From NCBI GenBank assembly GCA_007922305.1, contig ML677335.1, forward strand, positions 34,553,216 through 34,617,215: a DNA stretch of 64,000 bases, given 5' to 3'. Positions 34,196 to 45,480 of this stretch are shown in pieces. The stretch comes from Dermatemys mawii (Eukaryota; Chordata; Testudines; Dermatemydidae). Each line of letters begins with the position of its first letter. The stretch's first letter is position 1. The notes beneath the pieces are model-generated. The model had not been told where the DNA came from. It ran no database searches and saw only the letters and a program-made list of their open reading frames with translations. A program made the position numbers and the translations under genes.

Positions 34196-34583
34196 TCTGC
34201 CAATCACATAAGGAATATCTCACTTATTAGCAGGAGCGAAACACAAAAATGGAACAAATTGTAAATGTATCTACTACACAGTAAACAATTATTTAGAAAA
34301 ATCTAAATGACCTAAGCCCATTTCTGATCAGTGTAAACCAGAAGTAACTCCCTGTCTGAAGTCAATGTGGTTACAGTGGCGTAAAAACAAAAGTCAGACC
34401 AAAAATAGGTCCACAATCCCATTCTTAATTACATTTAATTTGTTTACCACAGGGCTTACTCCTAATGTTTATAAATTCCTAACCAAATCCAAATGAGATA
34501 TGACAATTCAGTTTCAACAAAATAGGTAAATAAAAGCACAGTTATTCATTGAAAAGCCAAATCAAGATATATAAAAACGAGTA
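34196..34583. other. No gene seen
   Basis: Includes a short TGAAGTCAATGTGG-type relic near 34360, similar to other faint repeat traces in the window. Otherwise unique. Confidence 0.45.
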
Positions 34584-34690
34584 CAGATTTTCAGAAAACG
34601 CTGAACAACCACGCTCTGCTCTGAAAAGCAGACCCTTTTTAAAGGTGTCTCCAGTCAGGCACAAACAAATTGGAGGATTCAAAATCTTAT
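34584..34690 (+). repeat. Ancient dispersed repeat, copy B
   Basis: Shares the order AGATTTTCAGAAAACGCTGA, GTGTCTCCAGTCAGGCACA with 1378-1480. Confidence 0.5.
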
Positions 34691-35499
34691 CCCTAATCTC
34701 CAAATTTAAAATATTTATTTGAAACTTGTTAGGCCACAAAAAACACTAGATAACTAAAAATAGAGAAAACCTGACATATCACAGAAATGTCAAAGATGAC
34801 AAGAACAAAACTCAGTTTCCTATAAATACAATAAGTTGAATACAATAAGTTTTGAGGGGATACGACCCTGATCAATCTCTGTGTGAAGAGGGTTTTTTTT
34901 TTTTTTCATAATAGAATTCAGTCTCTCAGATCTGAAATACATAAGATTATTGCATCAAGAGAAAAAGGATCTTGATCTAAAAAAAGTGCTCTTCTTTTAC
35001 AGCTTGCTGATATTACTTATGAAATTGATATGGCTAAGAGTAGTTTAAAATCTTAGCGAGAGTCCTTTACAATTCACTCTAAAGTACAAATCCAAATCCT
35101 GCAATTGATTTTGGCCCAGGTCGTCTCTCTAATTTAAATAGAAGATTGTGAGAGTCACAAGAAAAAATGTGTGTCATATAGAATGTACTAAATTGTAGCT
35201 GATATTTTCCCCAAAATATTTCAACCTTTCTTGGCTTGAAAAATCTTTCCTCCATTTAGACTTATAAAACTGTTTCCTTGGTAGGCTCTAACACTGTTAT
35301 TAGGCAGCTGTCTTTCCCTTTTAGATTCACAGTTCTGATGCTGCACGCTACTGTGAAATTGTTCCAGAAAATCTAAACAAGATGACAAATTATTTATTCA
35401 TGTATGTGAGTGACCAATGTATACTCAATTTCTTGTGAATTCTGGCTTAATCTGGCTTTCCTATCCGGTGGATGCTTAAAAAGAGAGAAATGTAGTAAA
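34691..35499. other. No gene seen
   Basis: AT-rich unique sequence with a T run near 34892-34905. Confidence 0.5.
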
Positions 35500-36172
35500 G
35501 AGACAAGGTGGGTGAGGTAATATCTTTTATTGGACCAACTTTTGTTGGTGAAAGAGAAGCTTTCAAAAACTTGTCTCTCCCACCAACAGAAGCTGGGCCA
35601 ATAAAAGACATTACCCCACCCTCCTTGTCTCTAGTATCCTGGGGCCAACATGGTCAGCGGTGCAACAGAATCCATTTCTTACAGATGTGTGTGGGGGGAA
35701 GAGGGGGTACATGTGACCTCCTCACACGTAACCATCCACGTGACTCCTCCCCACCCCACCCTCAGCCTGCCCCCACTTCCTGTCCCCTCCCCATGATCCG
35801 CCCCCCTTACCTCAGGGTGGGAGGAGGCTTTGTCCCTCTCTCACTGCACCTTCAGAATCACAGCGGTGAAAGGAGCAGAAGGTGGGGCTACCGTGCAGCC
35901 CCATGCCCGCAGTTTCTCTGTTATGACTGTACTAATCCCAGCCCTGGCCCCAACCTTGTCCTCTGGTGGGGCTGCTGTACAAACAGAGGAGACCCTATGT
36001 GGGGGTACAGCTGCGCCAGAGGAGCTGCTGGCATGGGGACGTCTACTAGCCCCACATTCTGCTGCTCCTCTTTCCGGTACGCTGTACCAGCTAGAAATAT
36101 CTTGCTGGTGCAGCGGACCAGATAAGACTGCCCTACTTGCACTGATGAACATGGCTACAACACCACTGCTTA
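35500..36172. mobile_element. Penelope-like terminal inverted repeat, interrupted
   Basis: Positions 35500-35631 form a foldback: GAGACAAGGTGGGTGAGG on the left is inverted as CCACCCTCCTTGTCTC on the right, with ACCAACTTTTGTTGGTG and CACCAACAGAAGCTGGG inside. The right arm continues ATCCTGGGGCCAACATGG and resumes after an insertion as CTACAACACCACTGC (36155-36170), the usual end of this Penelope-like terminal sequence. No coding remnant. Confidence 0.65.
35654..36146. mobile_element. 493-bp nonautonomous element nested in Penelope-like sequence
   Basis: It starts TCAGCGGTGCAACAG and ends TTGCACTGAT, short inverted ends. It splits CCAACATGG from CTACAAC, and the flanks CAACATGG (35646-35653) and GAACATGG (36147-36154) match at 7 of 8, as for a hAT-type duplication. 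The interior is GC-rich. The 205-codon frame across the junction is an artefact of composition. Confidence 0.75.
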
Positions 36173-37129
36173 CCAGAGGAATATTGAAAATGTCTCTATT
36201 TCTGGGATATGCTAATCTGCAGAAATGTAAGTTGATGGACATTCCTACCAAACCAACTATAAGATTCATGTATGATTAAAAGTAACTCCTTATATCTAAA
36301 GCGGAATTACTTGTAAAGCGACTGAAGTATAGCCTAAGGACAATTAGGCAACAGGAATGGCCCTAAGTATTTTGAGGGCAAAAAAAAAAAAAAAAAGAGA
36401 GAGAGAGAGAAAAAAGCTGTGTGTCACAGTGGTATGGTGCCTCCTAGAAGTTAACACTCAAGGCAACTACCCTCCTGTTAGCCAAACATATTTCACGTTC
36501 AGAATCTATACCTAGCCAAAATGTTCACAGCCAGCTTGTCCATTCTCCTTCAAAGGAAGAGGTTGAAAGTCCAACACCTTTTCTTAAATGGCTGTCAACT
36601 CTTAAACAAAGACAAAGGATCACAGTGTTACTTCAATGAGAAAACCTGATTAAACCCTTAATAGTGTTAAACAATGTGCTTCTGAGGAAAGAATTAGACC
36701 TTCTATAATTAGCCCCAGGATATTTTGAAGCTTATCAGGTTCAGCCTCAAAAGCTGCATTAAATACTAACTGAAAGTCTACTCAATGTTATTCTCTCCAT
36801 GACTGCCTTAGTAACCTTTACAGCAGCACATATGTTCCTATAAGGATCTGATGGTGAAGGTCTCCAGTTTCAGAGAGTCTTGAACGCAGGGCTGTGAAGA
36901 CCCTGGGTTTCCAACACTCCTTTGTTGCCACCAAGATAGAGGAAGCAGCAGATCACTGATCCTTGAAGGACAGGCACAAAAAGAAGTCCTATCTGGATGC
37001 CCAAAGCCTGGGGCTCCTGATTGACTTGAACTCACTACCAAAGAAAGGAAGTTTGTGTTATCTGAGCAACTGCACAGGCTTCCTGTTGCTGTCGCATTGG
37101 ACTGCATTCCTTGCCTGTCTCCCATGACA
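36173..37129. other. No gene seen
   Basis: Contains an A-run passing into (GA)n at about 36381-36410. No motif-bearing frame. Confidence 0.5.
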
Positions 37130-37375
37130 TGCATCTAACCCTGTTCTCGATTCCTGGTCCACTCATGTCCAGTTCCAGGTTCTTGCCTCGCTCTTCCTCT
37201 ATTCTTAATCCTTGCCTCACCTCTGATTCTACCTCTACTTGTCAGCTCTGACGCTTGGCTCAACTCCTTTCTGACTCCAGCTCTGCTGTCTGGTCAGGCT
37301 CTCGATTCAGATCCGATCTTTAGCTTGATTTTTGACTTCAACTCCTGCTTTGACCATTAGGCCACTCCATTTGCT
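37130..37375. repeat. Pyrimidine-rich repeat of imperfect CCTG.TTC.. units
   Basis: Runs of related words (TTCCTGGTCC, GACTCCAGCTCTGCTGTC, CAACTCCTGCTTTGACC) resemble the CTGACTCCTG-type stretch found in turtle LTR-like repeats. A smaller similar patch lies at 52020-52165. Confidence 0.4.
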
Positions 37376-40105
37376 TTCTAGTTCCTAACAGCTACTCAGA
37401 AAGGAGAAATAGCATTTCTAATTAACTCTGGCTATTTCTTTTCTAGCACAAGAGTGCAGCAGCTGCTGAAAACAGAAATGCCACAGTAAGTGTTTCAAAT
37501 CTTAGGGCCTTCTGCTCAGTACATGTGCAGTCATTCCTGCAATCAGAAGCATGGAAGAGATGCACCTATGAAAGGCTTCCATCTAATCAGCTAGAGGGTT
37601 AAAAGCTATTTCTCATATAAGGCAGAATGACACTGACTCAATCTTGCAAAGAAAAAATAAAATAAATACATTTAAATTGCATATTGATGAGATACAGACA
37701 CCAAGAATTTAAGTACACACAGCAATAGTTTTCTGTTACAAATAGATAAATTAGACTTCAGCTCCAGTGATGCATCTGAGAGTATGAACGTGTATGAATG
37801 GATATACAAAGAGGACACTACCAGTAAAAGAGGCTCAGATTTTCAAAGGAGCCTTAAGGGTGCTAAGTACACAACACCTGTACAATTTCAGTAGGATTTG
37901 GGCCTAACTTCCTCAGACTCTTTTGAAAATCCCAGGCATATTGGCTACAAGGGCCAGCATTAGGCATAGACCATGTAGGCAGCCACTCGCAATACCAGTT
38001 TTTAACTGGCAGCTTTGGCCCACCCTCTACCACCCCCTGCCCTAGCTTGTATGTGTAAACCTTCCCTCATCCAGCAGCAGCGGCTCAAGGCCAGGAGCTA
38101 TCACCTCAGCATAACCCTCCACCCAAGCACAGCTTTGTATCTGGAATGGAAGGAGGGAGACAAAATGTTTTCCACCAGCCTTGATTACCCAAGTGGGATT
38201 AGGAGTTTCTCAAAGGGTATATACAGCCCAAAGCCAATGGCTGAGAGCAATAAACGAATAACTATTTTTACTCATTTTTAACCGAGAATTTTTTAAACTA
38301 GTGTGTTCCCTGAAGATAAAGCAATACAACTACTATATCGTTTTGATCCATTTGCCTTTTAAATGCATCTTATCAAGATTCATGTTGACCTGGTTGTTGC
38401 TTCTCAGGGGCCACATCAACTGTTTCACGGTTTGGGATTCCATTTTGGAGAGGTAAGATGACAGATCACAGGTGATTATATTTCTATCTTAGAGAACTAG
38501 AAAATTATTACTATTATTCTTAATCGCATTTATGTGTATAAACCACAAAAGCAAAGCAATAAGCTCTTGGTACTGAATTAAATTATATATACACACACTA
38601 TGTACCAACTGCAGAGACTAGTAATTTAAGACATGCTTTTTCAAAAACAAATCTATCTGAATAATTGCACTGGAGAGATTAATTTTACATTCTGTCCACA
38701 ATCACTTTTATAGTAAATCTAGTACATCAGACTGTTGTAATGTATGATGGACAGTTTCCACTAACAATGCTTTAAATTGCCTAATAATTTTATGCAACAT
38801 TATTGTATGTCTCCTGCTTGCGTACAAGTCCTTTCCTCACTTTCAGCTGAATACAAATCATGGGGAAAAACTGCTTTAGCAGGGCTTTATGGTAGATCAT
38901 TAAAAATATAATGTTGCCACAGCTACGCTATACAAAGCAATATAATACAAACCAACCTTTGTGCCAAAGCAGACACAGGATGAATCTAAAGTACAATATT
39001 TCAGCATCCCTCTCCCTCCCCATCACCCATATAATTGAGAGAGGCAACCTCTGAGAGAAAGAATGTGTTCACAGAGATGCTATCGGATTCTCTTTCATGG
39101 GGTGAAGAGGCTTGGGAAGGCAGTTTCCCTGTTTACATCTTTCTAACAGTAATGCAACAACACAGAGCTCCAAAGCCTAATGTAATCTTCCAAATAGACT
39201 GATTGAGGATTCACTCAAGCATGGATCTCTCCTACTGTCAAACAGCTTCTGTTCATTTGATATATGCATTATAGATATCACTGCTCTTTGTTTTGATGTT
39301 CAAAGACAAGAGAGCCATGTCTCTTCCTTGAGCATTACTAGTCTATCCTCTGACATGTCACCATATTTTTTTAAAAAAGAGTAAGAACTATCATGGGCTA
39401 CTTTTTTTTTTTTTGTTCCACACAGAAACGACTCAAGTCCCGGAACTCCTTGTGCACCACTGCCCACTAATGAATGGATGACTAGTTATAATAAAATATA
39501 GGGAGATAATACAAGCAATAAAGGCGTGGGCTTCTAGTGTAGCTTTTACGGTAATTGAGTGGTTTCATCTGATATGTCTGCTATGCAGATGTAGCTCTTG
39601 AATTATTGTACATTATTTGCCTCTTACAATGCAACCTTTAGTCCAAGAATAGCCAGCTTCTACCACCTGCATCTAATTGTTGTTCTTATCCCTGCACTTT
39701 TTGTGATCCCTGATTTCAAGCACTTTCAGGTTGTCAGACAAAAGATCATTTATAAGTGTATGGTATTAATTATTAACTTGTAAATATTATTTTGCTGATT
39801 GAAATTAAGATTGTGCTGGTTTTAGCAAAGCTAAAAATTGCTAATTTCTATCAACTATAACGCATCTACTCTTTTGACACTTACAGGTGGTTTCCTGAGT
39901 GTTTTCACAATCTTAATATTTGACTTCATTAGGCCAATGCAGCACAGCATTTGAAATGCACAGTGCAAATTCTGCTCTCAACTACAACAGTATAAATGCA
40001 TAGTAACTACAGACTTCGGTAAGATTATTCCAGATGTGCACAGTGTAACAGAGCAGAATATTTGCCTGTATGATCAAGCAAGCAGGTGGAGATCCACAAA
40101 CTAGC
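37376..40105. other. No gene seen
   Basis: Mostly AT-rich unique sequence. A faint old-repeat trace (CAGATTTTCAAAGGAGCCTT) lies at 37828. Frames of up to 88 codons show no family features. Confidence 0.5.
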
Positions 40106-40649
40106 AGTGTTCTCACTAAGCAATTGATGTCTCCTCTGGTGAATCTGCTTTTAGCATGCTAACCGTTGTCATCCACCCACCGCTTCCGCTGTAACCCTGC
40201 TCTCCTGGTGCCATGAATCCATTTTGTAGGTCCTCTCGTCCTTCTGTATAAATATCTATTCTCATGGCATTCACCGCTTCCGCTGTCACTCTGCTTTCCT
40301 GCTCTTGCCTTGATAGCAAATTTCTCCATGTTATTTGTCATGGGGTCCCGGGAACATGTGTTCTTCCTTGGGAAATGTACGTGATGCTAACCGTCATCAT
40401 CCACCGCTTCCGTTGCAACTCTGCTCTCTTGAAGATGCCACAGCAAGCCTGGAGCCCACTCAGCTCACCGCTGATGTTTTGAGAGTTGTAAACACCTTGC
40501 ACATTATCCTGAAGTATGTGCAGAACCTGCAAAAGCAGGCGAGGAGGTGACAACAGTGATTTGTGACTTTTGTGACAGTGACTTGTGACTTGCTTTCCCC
40601 TGCCCTGAAGCACAAGAATACCAAGATGAGAGCAGCCCTTATGGTTGAA

Positions 40650-41075
40650 TTACCGTTGGGGATGTTGAAATGCCTATAGTTATCCTTGGGGACCCAGCCT
40701 ACCCCTTAATGCCATGGCTCATGAAGCCATACACAGGCTCCCTGGACAGTGGTAAGGAGCAGTTCAACCATAGACTGAGCAAGTGCAGAATGGTGGTATA
40801 ATGTGCATTTGGACATTTTAAATCTCGATGGCACAGTTTAGCTTAGACCTCAGCAAAACCAATATTCCCATTGTTATTGTTGCTTGCTGTGTGCTCCATA
40901 ATATCTGTAAGAGTAAGGGGGAGACGTTTATGGCAGGGTGAGAGGTTGAGGCAAATTGCCTGGCGGCTGATTACGCGCAGCCAGATTCTAGGGCAATTAG
41001 AAGAGTACAGCTGGGCACTCTGTGCATGAGAGAAGCTTTAAAAACCAGTTTCATAACTGGCCAGACTACGGTGTG
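40650..41075 (+). pseudogene. Harbinger transposase, C-terminal remnant
   Basis: This is the second half of a HARBI1-like DDE transposase. Visible in order are VGDVEMPIVILGDPAYP (the Asp of GDPAYP is the second catalytic acid), MPWLMKPYTGSLDSGKEQFN, a CAFGHFKSRW block and, after a frameshift near 40860, NIPIVIVACCVLHNICKSKG ending near the stop at 41073. The codon before CAFG, where the family has its catalytic Glu, is TAA (40799-40801), a likely GAA to TAA change. The helix-turn-helix and first Asp region are missing. Normal length is about 350 residues; under half remains. Confidence 0.88.
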
Positions 41076-41204
41076 ACAGTTCTGTTTGTTTCTCCTTGAT
41101 GAAAACCCACCCCTTAGCTAACTCTATTTCCTTGTAAGCCAACCAACCTCGCCCCTTCCATCACAACTTTCAGAGGCAATAAAGTCATTGGCGTATCAAA
41201 ATCA

Positions 41205-41610
41205 TGCATTCTTTATTAATTCACCACACGAAGAGGGGGAAAACTCGCAAGGTAGCCTGGGAGGGGCGGGTGAAGGGGGAAGCACCGGGTGGTGTGGTGG
41301 ATGAGGGGAGGAGGGAAGGACAAGACCACACTACAGTTCAAAAAGTATTGAATGCCAGTCTTCTGTTGCTTGGGCAATCTTCTGGGGTGGAGTGGCTGGG
41401 TGCCCATAGCCTCCCTGCCCCAAGTTCTTGGGCATCTGGGTGAGGAGGATATGGAACTTGGGGAGGAGTGCAGGTGGTTATACAGGGGCTGCAGCAGCGG
41501 TCTGTGCTCCTGCTACCTTTCCTACAGCTCCACCAGACTCGTGAGCATGTCAGTTTGCTCCCACATTAGGCTCATTAGCCTCTGGGACACAGGAACATTT
41601 GCAGCAGTGG
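41205..41610 (-). pseudogene. Harbinger Myb/SANT-like protein, C-terminal remnant
   Basis: On the minus strand the text reads EQTDMLTSLVEL, two stop codons, then QEHRPLLQPLYNHLHSSPSS and a Pro/Arg-rich tail with HPRRLPKQQKTGIQYF. I recognise this as the coiled C-terminal end of the DNA-binding partner protein carried by turtle Harbinger elements. The Myb/SANT domain would lie at higher coordinates and is not readable. The gene converges on the transposase gene, as expected for this superfamily. Confidence 0.6.
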
Positions 41611-42524
41611 GAGGAAAAATACGGAGAGTACTATTTAAAAAGATACAGTTTAGAGAACAAAGGGCAGACTATTTCACACTGAATCAAGCAATTCACATTA
41701 CATAGCACATGTGCTTCACACACCACACCAGGTGGCTAATATCAGGGAAGATCCCTCTCAGCCAAATATGAACAGCTCAGCATGAATGGGCCTCTACCCT
41801 CCGTGTGGCAAAGGCTTTTAGAGTATCTCCAGGGGAGCTTTATGAAGATGTCCCTAGAAGATTTCTGCTCCATCCCCAGACAGGTTAACAGACTTTTCCA
41901 TTAGCTATACTGGCTGCGAATGCATCCCAAGTCTTCAGGGCAAATTAAACATTAAACATGCTTGCTTTTAAACCCTTTTTTATATTTAAAAAGGTACATG
42001 CACCAGAGGTGCCTTCTCCAGGAGCCTGGCTTGGGAGGGTGCTTGCCTGCTGCACAGATTCTTCTCCCCATACAGCAATCAGATCCAATATCTCCTGTTC
42101 CGGTCCATGTTGGAGCTCTTCTGCAATTCTGGGACTCCACGGTCATCTGTGCGAATGAGCTCAGCATGGTTGTCTGTGCTGATGAGCTCGCCACGTTGGC
42201 CAAACAGGAAATGAAATTCAAAAGTTCCCAGGGCTTTTCCTGTGTACCTGTCTAGTGCATCTGAGTTGAGAGTGATATCCAGAGCGGTTACAAAGGAGCA
42301 TTCTAGGGTAGCTCCCGGAGGCCAATACCATCGAATTGCATTCACAGTAACTCAAATTCAGAACAGCAATGCCGATTTTGCCGCCACTCCCCTTGCCAAA
42401 GTGGAGTACAGAAACTGGTTTAAAGAGCTCTTTAAGTCAACAAAATTGAGTTGGTTGTGTGGATGGATCCAGTTTTAGTTTGCTATAACGCGGCTAAATT
42501 TGATATAATTATGTACTATAGGCC

Positions 42525-43079
42525 TAAGAGTCTCTTATGTGTCACCTATACACATTATAGGTTGTGCACATATACATACTAACAATGTGTTGTGTCTGAG
42601 GGGAAATATTTTTCCTATATGGTTTACAATTCTCCCTCTCTCCCCAAGGTTTGGTCTCAGATTAATTTTTCAAAGGGTTTACATTTTCTGGATGAGGTTG
42701 AGAAAGAGCTACAGCTCACCTTCATGCTGGAGCTCACAATACTCTCAGTATATGATTAAACAATATACTCACCAGCTAAGAAACTATGGCAGGTGGTTGT
42801 TATAAATCTGAGAACTCTCTTCATCTTCCATTAGTAATTTTCTCATGTGAAGAGTTCCTGAAACTCTTTGGAGGGTCTGTCATAGTTCCCAAACTTACAG
42901 TGAATATCTCTCTTTTTTATTCTTGCTCCCTGTAAATTATAGATGTTACCTTGAAAGGGAGTTAGTGCAAAATTGTAAAACTGAATTCATGAGAACTTAG
43001 CACTTCACATCCTTCCACTGAGTAAGAACTACCCTACTTTACCCCTCCCACACAGGCTACACAGGCATTAACATACTTA
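42525..43079. other. No gene seen
   Basis: AT-rich unique sequence between two DNA elements. Confidence 0.5.
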
Positions 43080-43083
43080 TGTG

Positions 43084-44028
43084 TTACTCCTGGGGGAATT
43101 CTATGCCAAAAAAAATTAAAAATTCTGCACACAATATTTTCAAATTATGCAAAATTCTGCATATTTTATTTGTCAAAATAACATCATATAATCACACCAT
43201 CTTCAATTATTTCTGGTCATTTATTTCAAAATACATATCAGTAAGTATATCTTTAACAGTACAGATAACAAAAAAGTTTCAGAAAATGTTTTTTGACAAA
43301 TAGATTTCTTACTAGGCATATATAATGTAAAGAACCACATTTCCTGCATCCCCCAGAAACAGTGCAAAGGCTGGGGGGAGTCAAGGGTAATGGAAGAGCT
43401 GAGGGAGAGGGAAATAATTTCTAGGAAGGAAATTTGGATGCCAACTTGGAGGGCTGTTGGGTATGTGGGAAAACTATGGAACAGGTTTTTTTTTTTGGTG
43501 TAGGGAGGGCAGAGATGGATTGTTAGGGAATGTCTCCCATGCAGACTGTGGCTGACCCCTAGCCTCTCCCATTCACTCAAGCATGTGTCCCTCCACTCCC
43601 ACTCAGACACCCACTCCCGCATCCCCATGTGGACTTGCACCACCTCCCCCATTACCTTGTGCCCTTGTGCTTCCCTCCCGCCCTGTGGCCCTGCACTTCT
43701 ACTTCCATTCAGCTCCTGCCCCATGTCTGTCCTCCCACACTAGCCCTTATGTGCCCCTGTCTGACCCCCTCAGAGCCCCAGGCTGTCTATCACCCCAGTT
43801 TCTGACCCGGCCCTACAGGCACTGTGAAAAAGGCTCTGCAGGCTCTTTTTCTTCCCTAGCTGGCTGGGAGCGGTTGCTGTGTTCTATCACCACAGCACCT
43901 TCTGGTTGGCAAAAACTGGAATCGCAGCAACTTTTCAGCAAAAGCTTTTTTCTGCACAACAAATTAAAAATATGCATGGCTTATTAATTATGCACACATG
44001 TAGTGGTTCAGAATTCCCCCAGGAGTAA
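43084..44028. mobile_element. 945-bp nonautonomous DNA element with perfect 19-bp inverted ends
   Basis: The left end, TTACTCCTGGGGGAATTCT, is the exact inverted copy of the right end. TGTG lies just outside both ends (43080-43083 and 44029-44032), reading as a 4-bp target duplication. The outer parts repeat AAAATTCTGCA words, and the centre is C-rich on one side. The frames of 167 (minus) and 134 (plus) codons overlap and have no motif. Superfamily uncertain; a 4-bp duplication is not typical of hAT. Confidence 0.92.
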
Positions 44029-44032
44029 TGTG

Positions 44033-45185
44033 TTTAATACTTTCCTGGAACAAAGAAGGTGGTCACTGGGAGGAGAATGGGTACACGTTTTGGTACTAGT
44101 CAATAGACAAAAGGTAATTAGGCCAGTACAGGATGGTATATATACTAACAGCACATTACTACTCCCTGGGAGCAAGGAGAAAACTGGAGAGGAATTGTGA
44201 TTTTGAATCACAGTGTTTTCTAGGACTATTTCACGCATGGTGCACATTACAGCTCAGGAATTATGTCTCAAGTCACAATCCTAAGGAGGTTGCAGGTTTT
44301 CTTGTGTTTTTTAAAACATGTCATATTTTGACCTCTCTTTTGTTTTCTTCCAGGAACTGCAAACTAAATTAAAATCCACAAATTTTACAACACATGGAAC
44401 AAATATCCTCCCCTCACACACACAAATATTTTCCAAAGGTTAATCCACAATCCTCTCCACAGTTTTGTACCACCATTAAAAAAAACCCCAAAACCCAGAC
44501 ATTAGGTACTTTGGCAACATGCTGAAAATCTGCAAGCGGAGGAAAAAATCCAGGGTCTTGCTTCACAGCTTTGCAAAGTGGAATTGGCATGGATCCACAG
44601 AGGAAGTGAGTAGACCACACAGAAACGGTACATACCCCCTGAACACTACAGAGCTCCTCTCTATGGCAATACAGAGCTCTCAACTTCCACCATGTTAAAG
44701 GATATGTAAGTATATGACATAGGCTACTGCAGCCATAGCGCTGCATTAGTCTCTGTGGCCATTCAATAGACTGGGAGGGAGGGATGATTTCTCCTCCTAC
44801 TTTCCTCAGTCATCACCCAAGTAGGTGGCCTGGCTATTCAGGCTGAGCATTGGATTTATACCTCATGAGGGGCTTGATTAAAAACCCTTTGAGGGGAGTC
44901 AATGCAAATCTTTCTAATCACTGTAATGGGCTGTGGATCAGCTCCAAGACTCTAGATGAGCAAAAAAATACCCATCATATTAAGGCAATTATCCAGTATT
45001 CCAAAATAAAACAAATACAACACGTTTGATTAGGTCCTAATAAAACCAAGTATGTGCCTAACTTAAAGCATATGCTTCACGTGCTTAACATTAAGCACAT
45101 GATTATGTACTTGCTGAATTAGGGTTCCTTAAACCTTATCCTATGAATATTGCCCTTGGTGAAAAACAAAAGACCTTAATCATGA
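44033..45185. other. No gene seen
   Basis: Unique sequence. The 110-codon minus-strand frame at 44414-44746 has no recognisable motif and is treated as chance. Confidence 0.45.
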
Positions 45186-45189
45186 TTTT

Positions 45190-45480
45190 TATCTAACACT
45201 GTGTACTTAGACAGCACAGCACCTTAGGACTTCAAAGACCTTGAACAAATTATAATCACACCTGCGATGTGGCTGTATTATAATTGTTTTACCGTTGTGA
45301 AAACTGAGGCACAAACTGCCATCTTAGCCTGATTCTGAGATGTGCCAAGCTCTTCCCTGCAACAAATTGAGCCAGAGCTGACAGGGCTGGGGTCTAAATA
45401 ACTTCCCCATACCTTACTAGAAGAACCAGGAAGTCATTGCAAATGTCTGGACTTCTAGACCCCTGCTCTAACCTGTGGAT
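45190..45480 (+). mobile_element. MIR-like SINE relic
   Basis: AAAACTGAGGCACAAACTGC followed by a decayed core and CTTCTAGACCCCTGCTCTAACC matches the layout of MIR-type elements (AAACTGAGGCACAGAG... CCCTAACC). Strongly diverged. Confidence 0.6.

Larger units (their letters stand above)
40110..42524 (+). mobile_element. PIF/Harbinger transposon relic with two convergent genes
   Basis: Plus-strand transposase remnants (40650-41075) face a minus-strand Myb/SANT-like gene remnant (41205-41610). AATAAAG signals of both genes lie between them at about 41179 and 41209. The right end runs through GGAGTACAGAAACTGGTTTA to ACTATAGGCC. The 5' end and the N-terminal half of the transposase gene are deleted, and no left terminal repeat was found. 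A decayed 36-bp unit (CACCGCTTCCGCTG) occurs three times at 40175-40436. In this superfamily both proteins are needed for transposition; this copy cannot make either. Confidence 0.8.

Noticed and set aside
35508..36279. Frames of 205, 149 and 142 codons
   Set aside because: They cross the junction between the Penelope-like piece and its nested element and are open on both strands.
43221..43987. 167-codon minus and 134-codon plus frames
   Set aside because: They overlap each other inside the 945-bp element and have no motif of any transposase.
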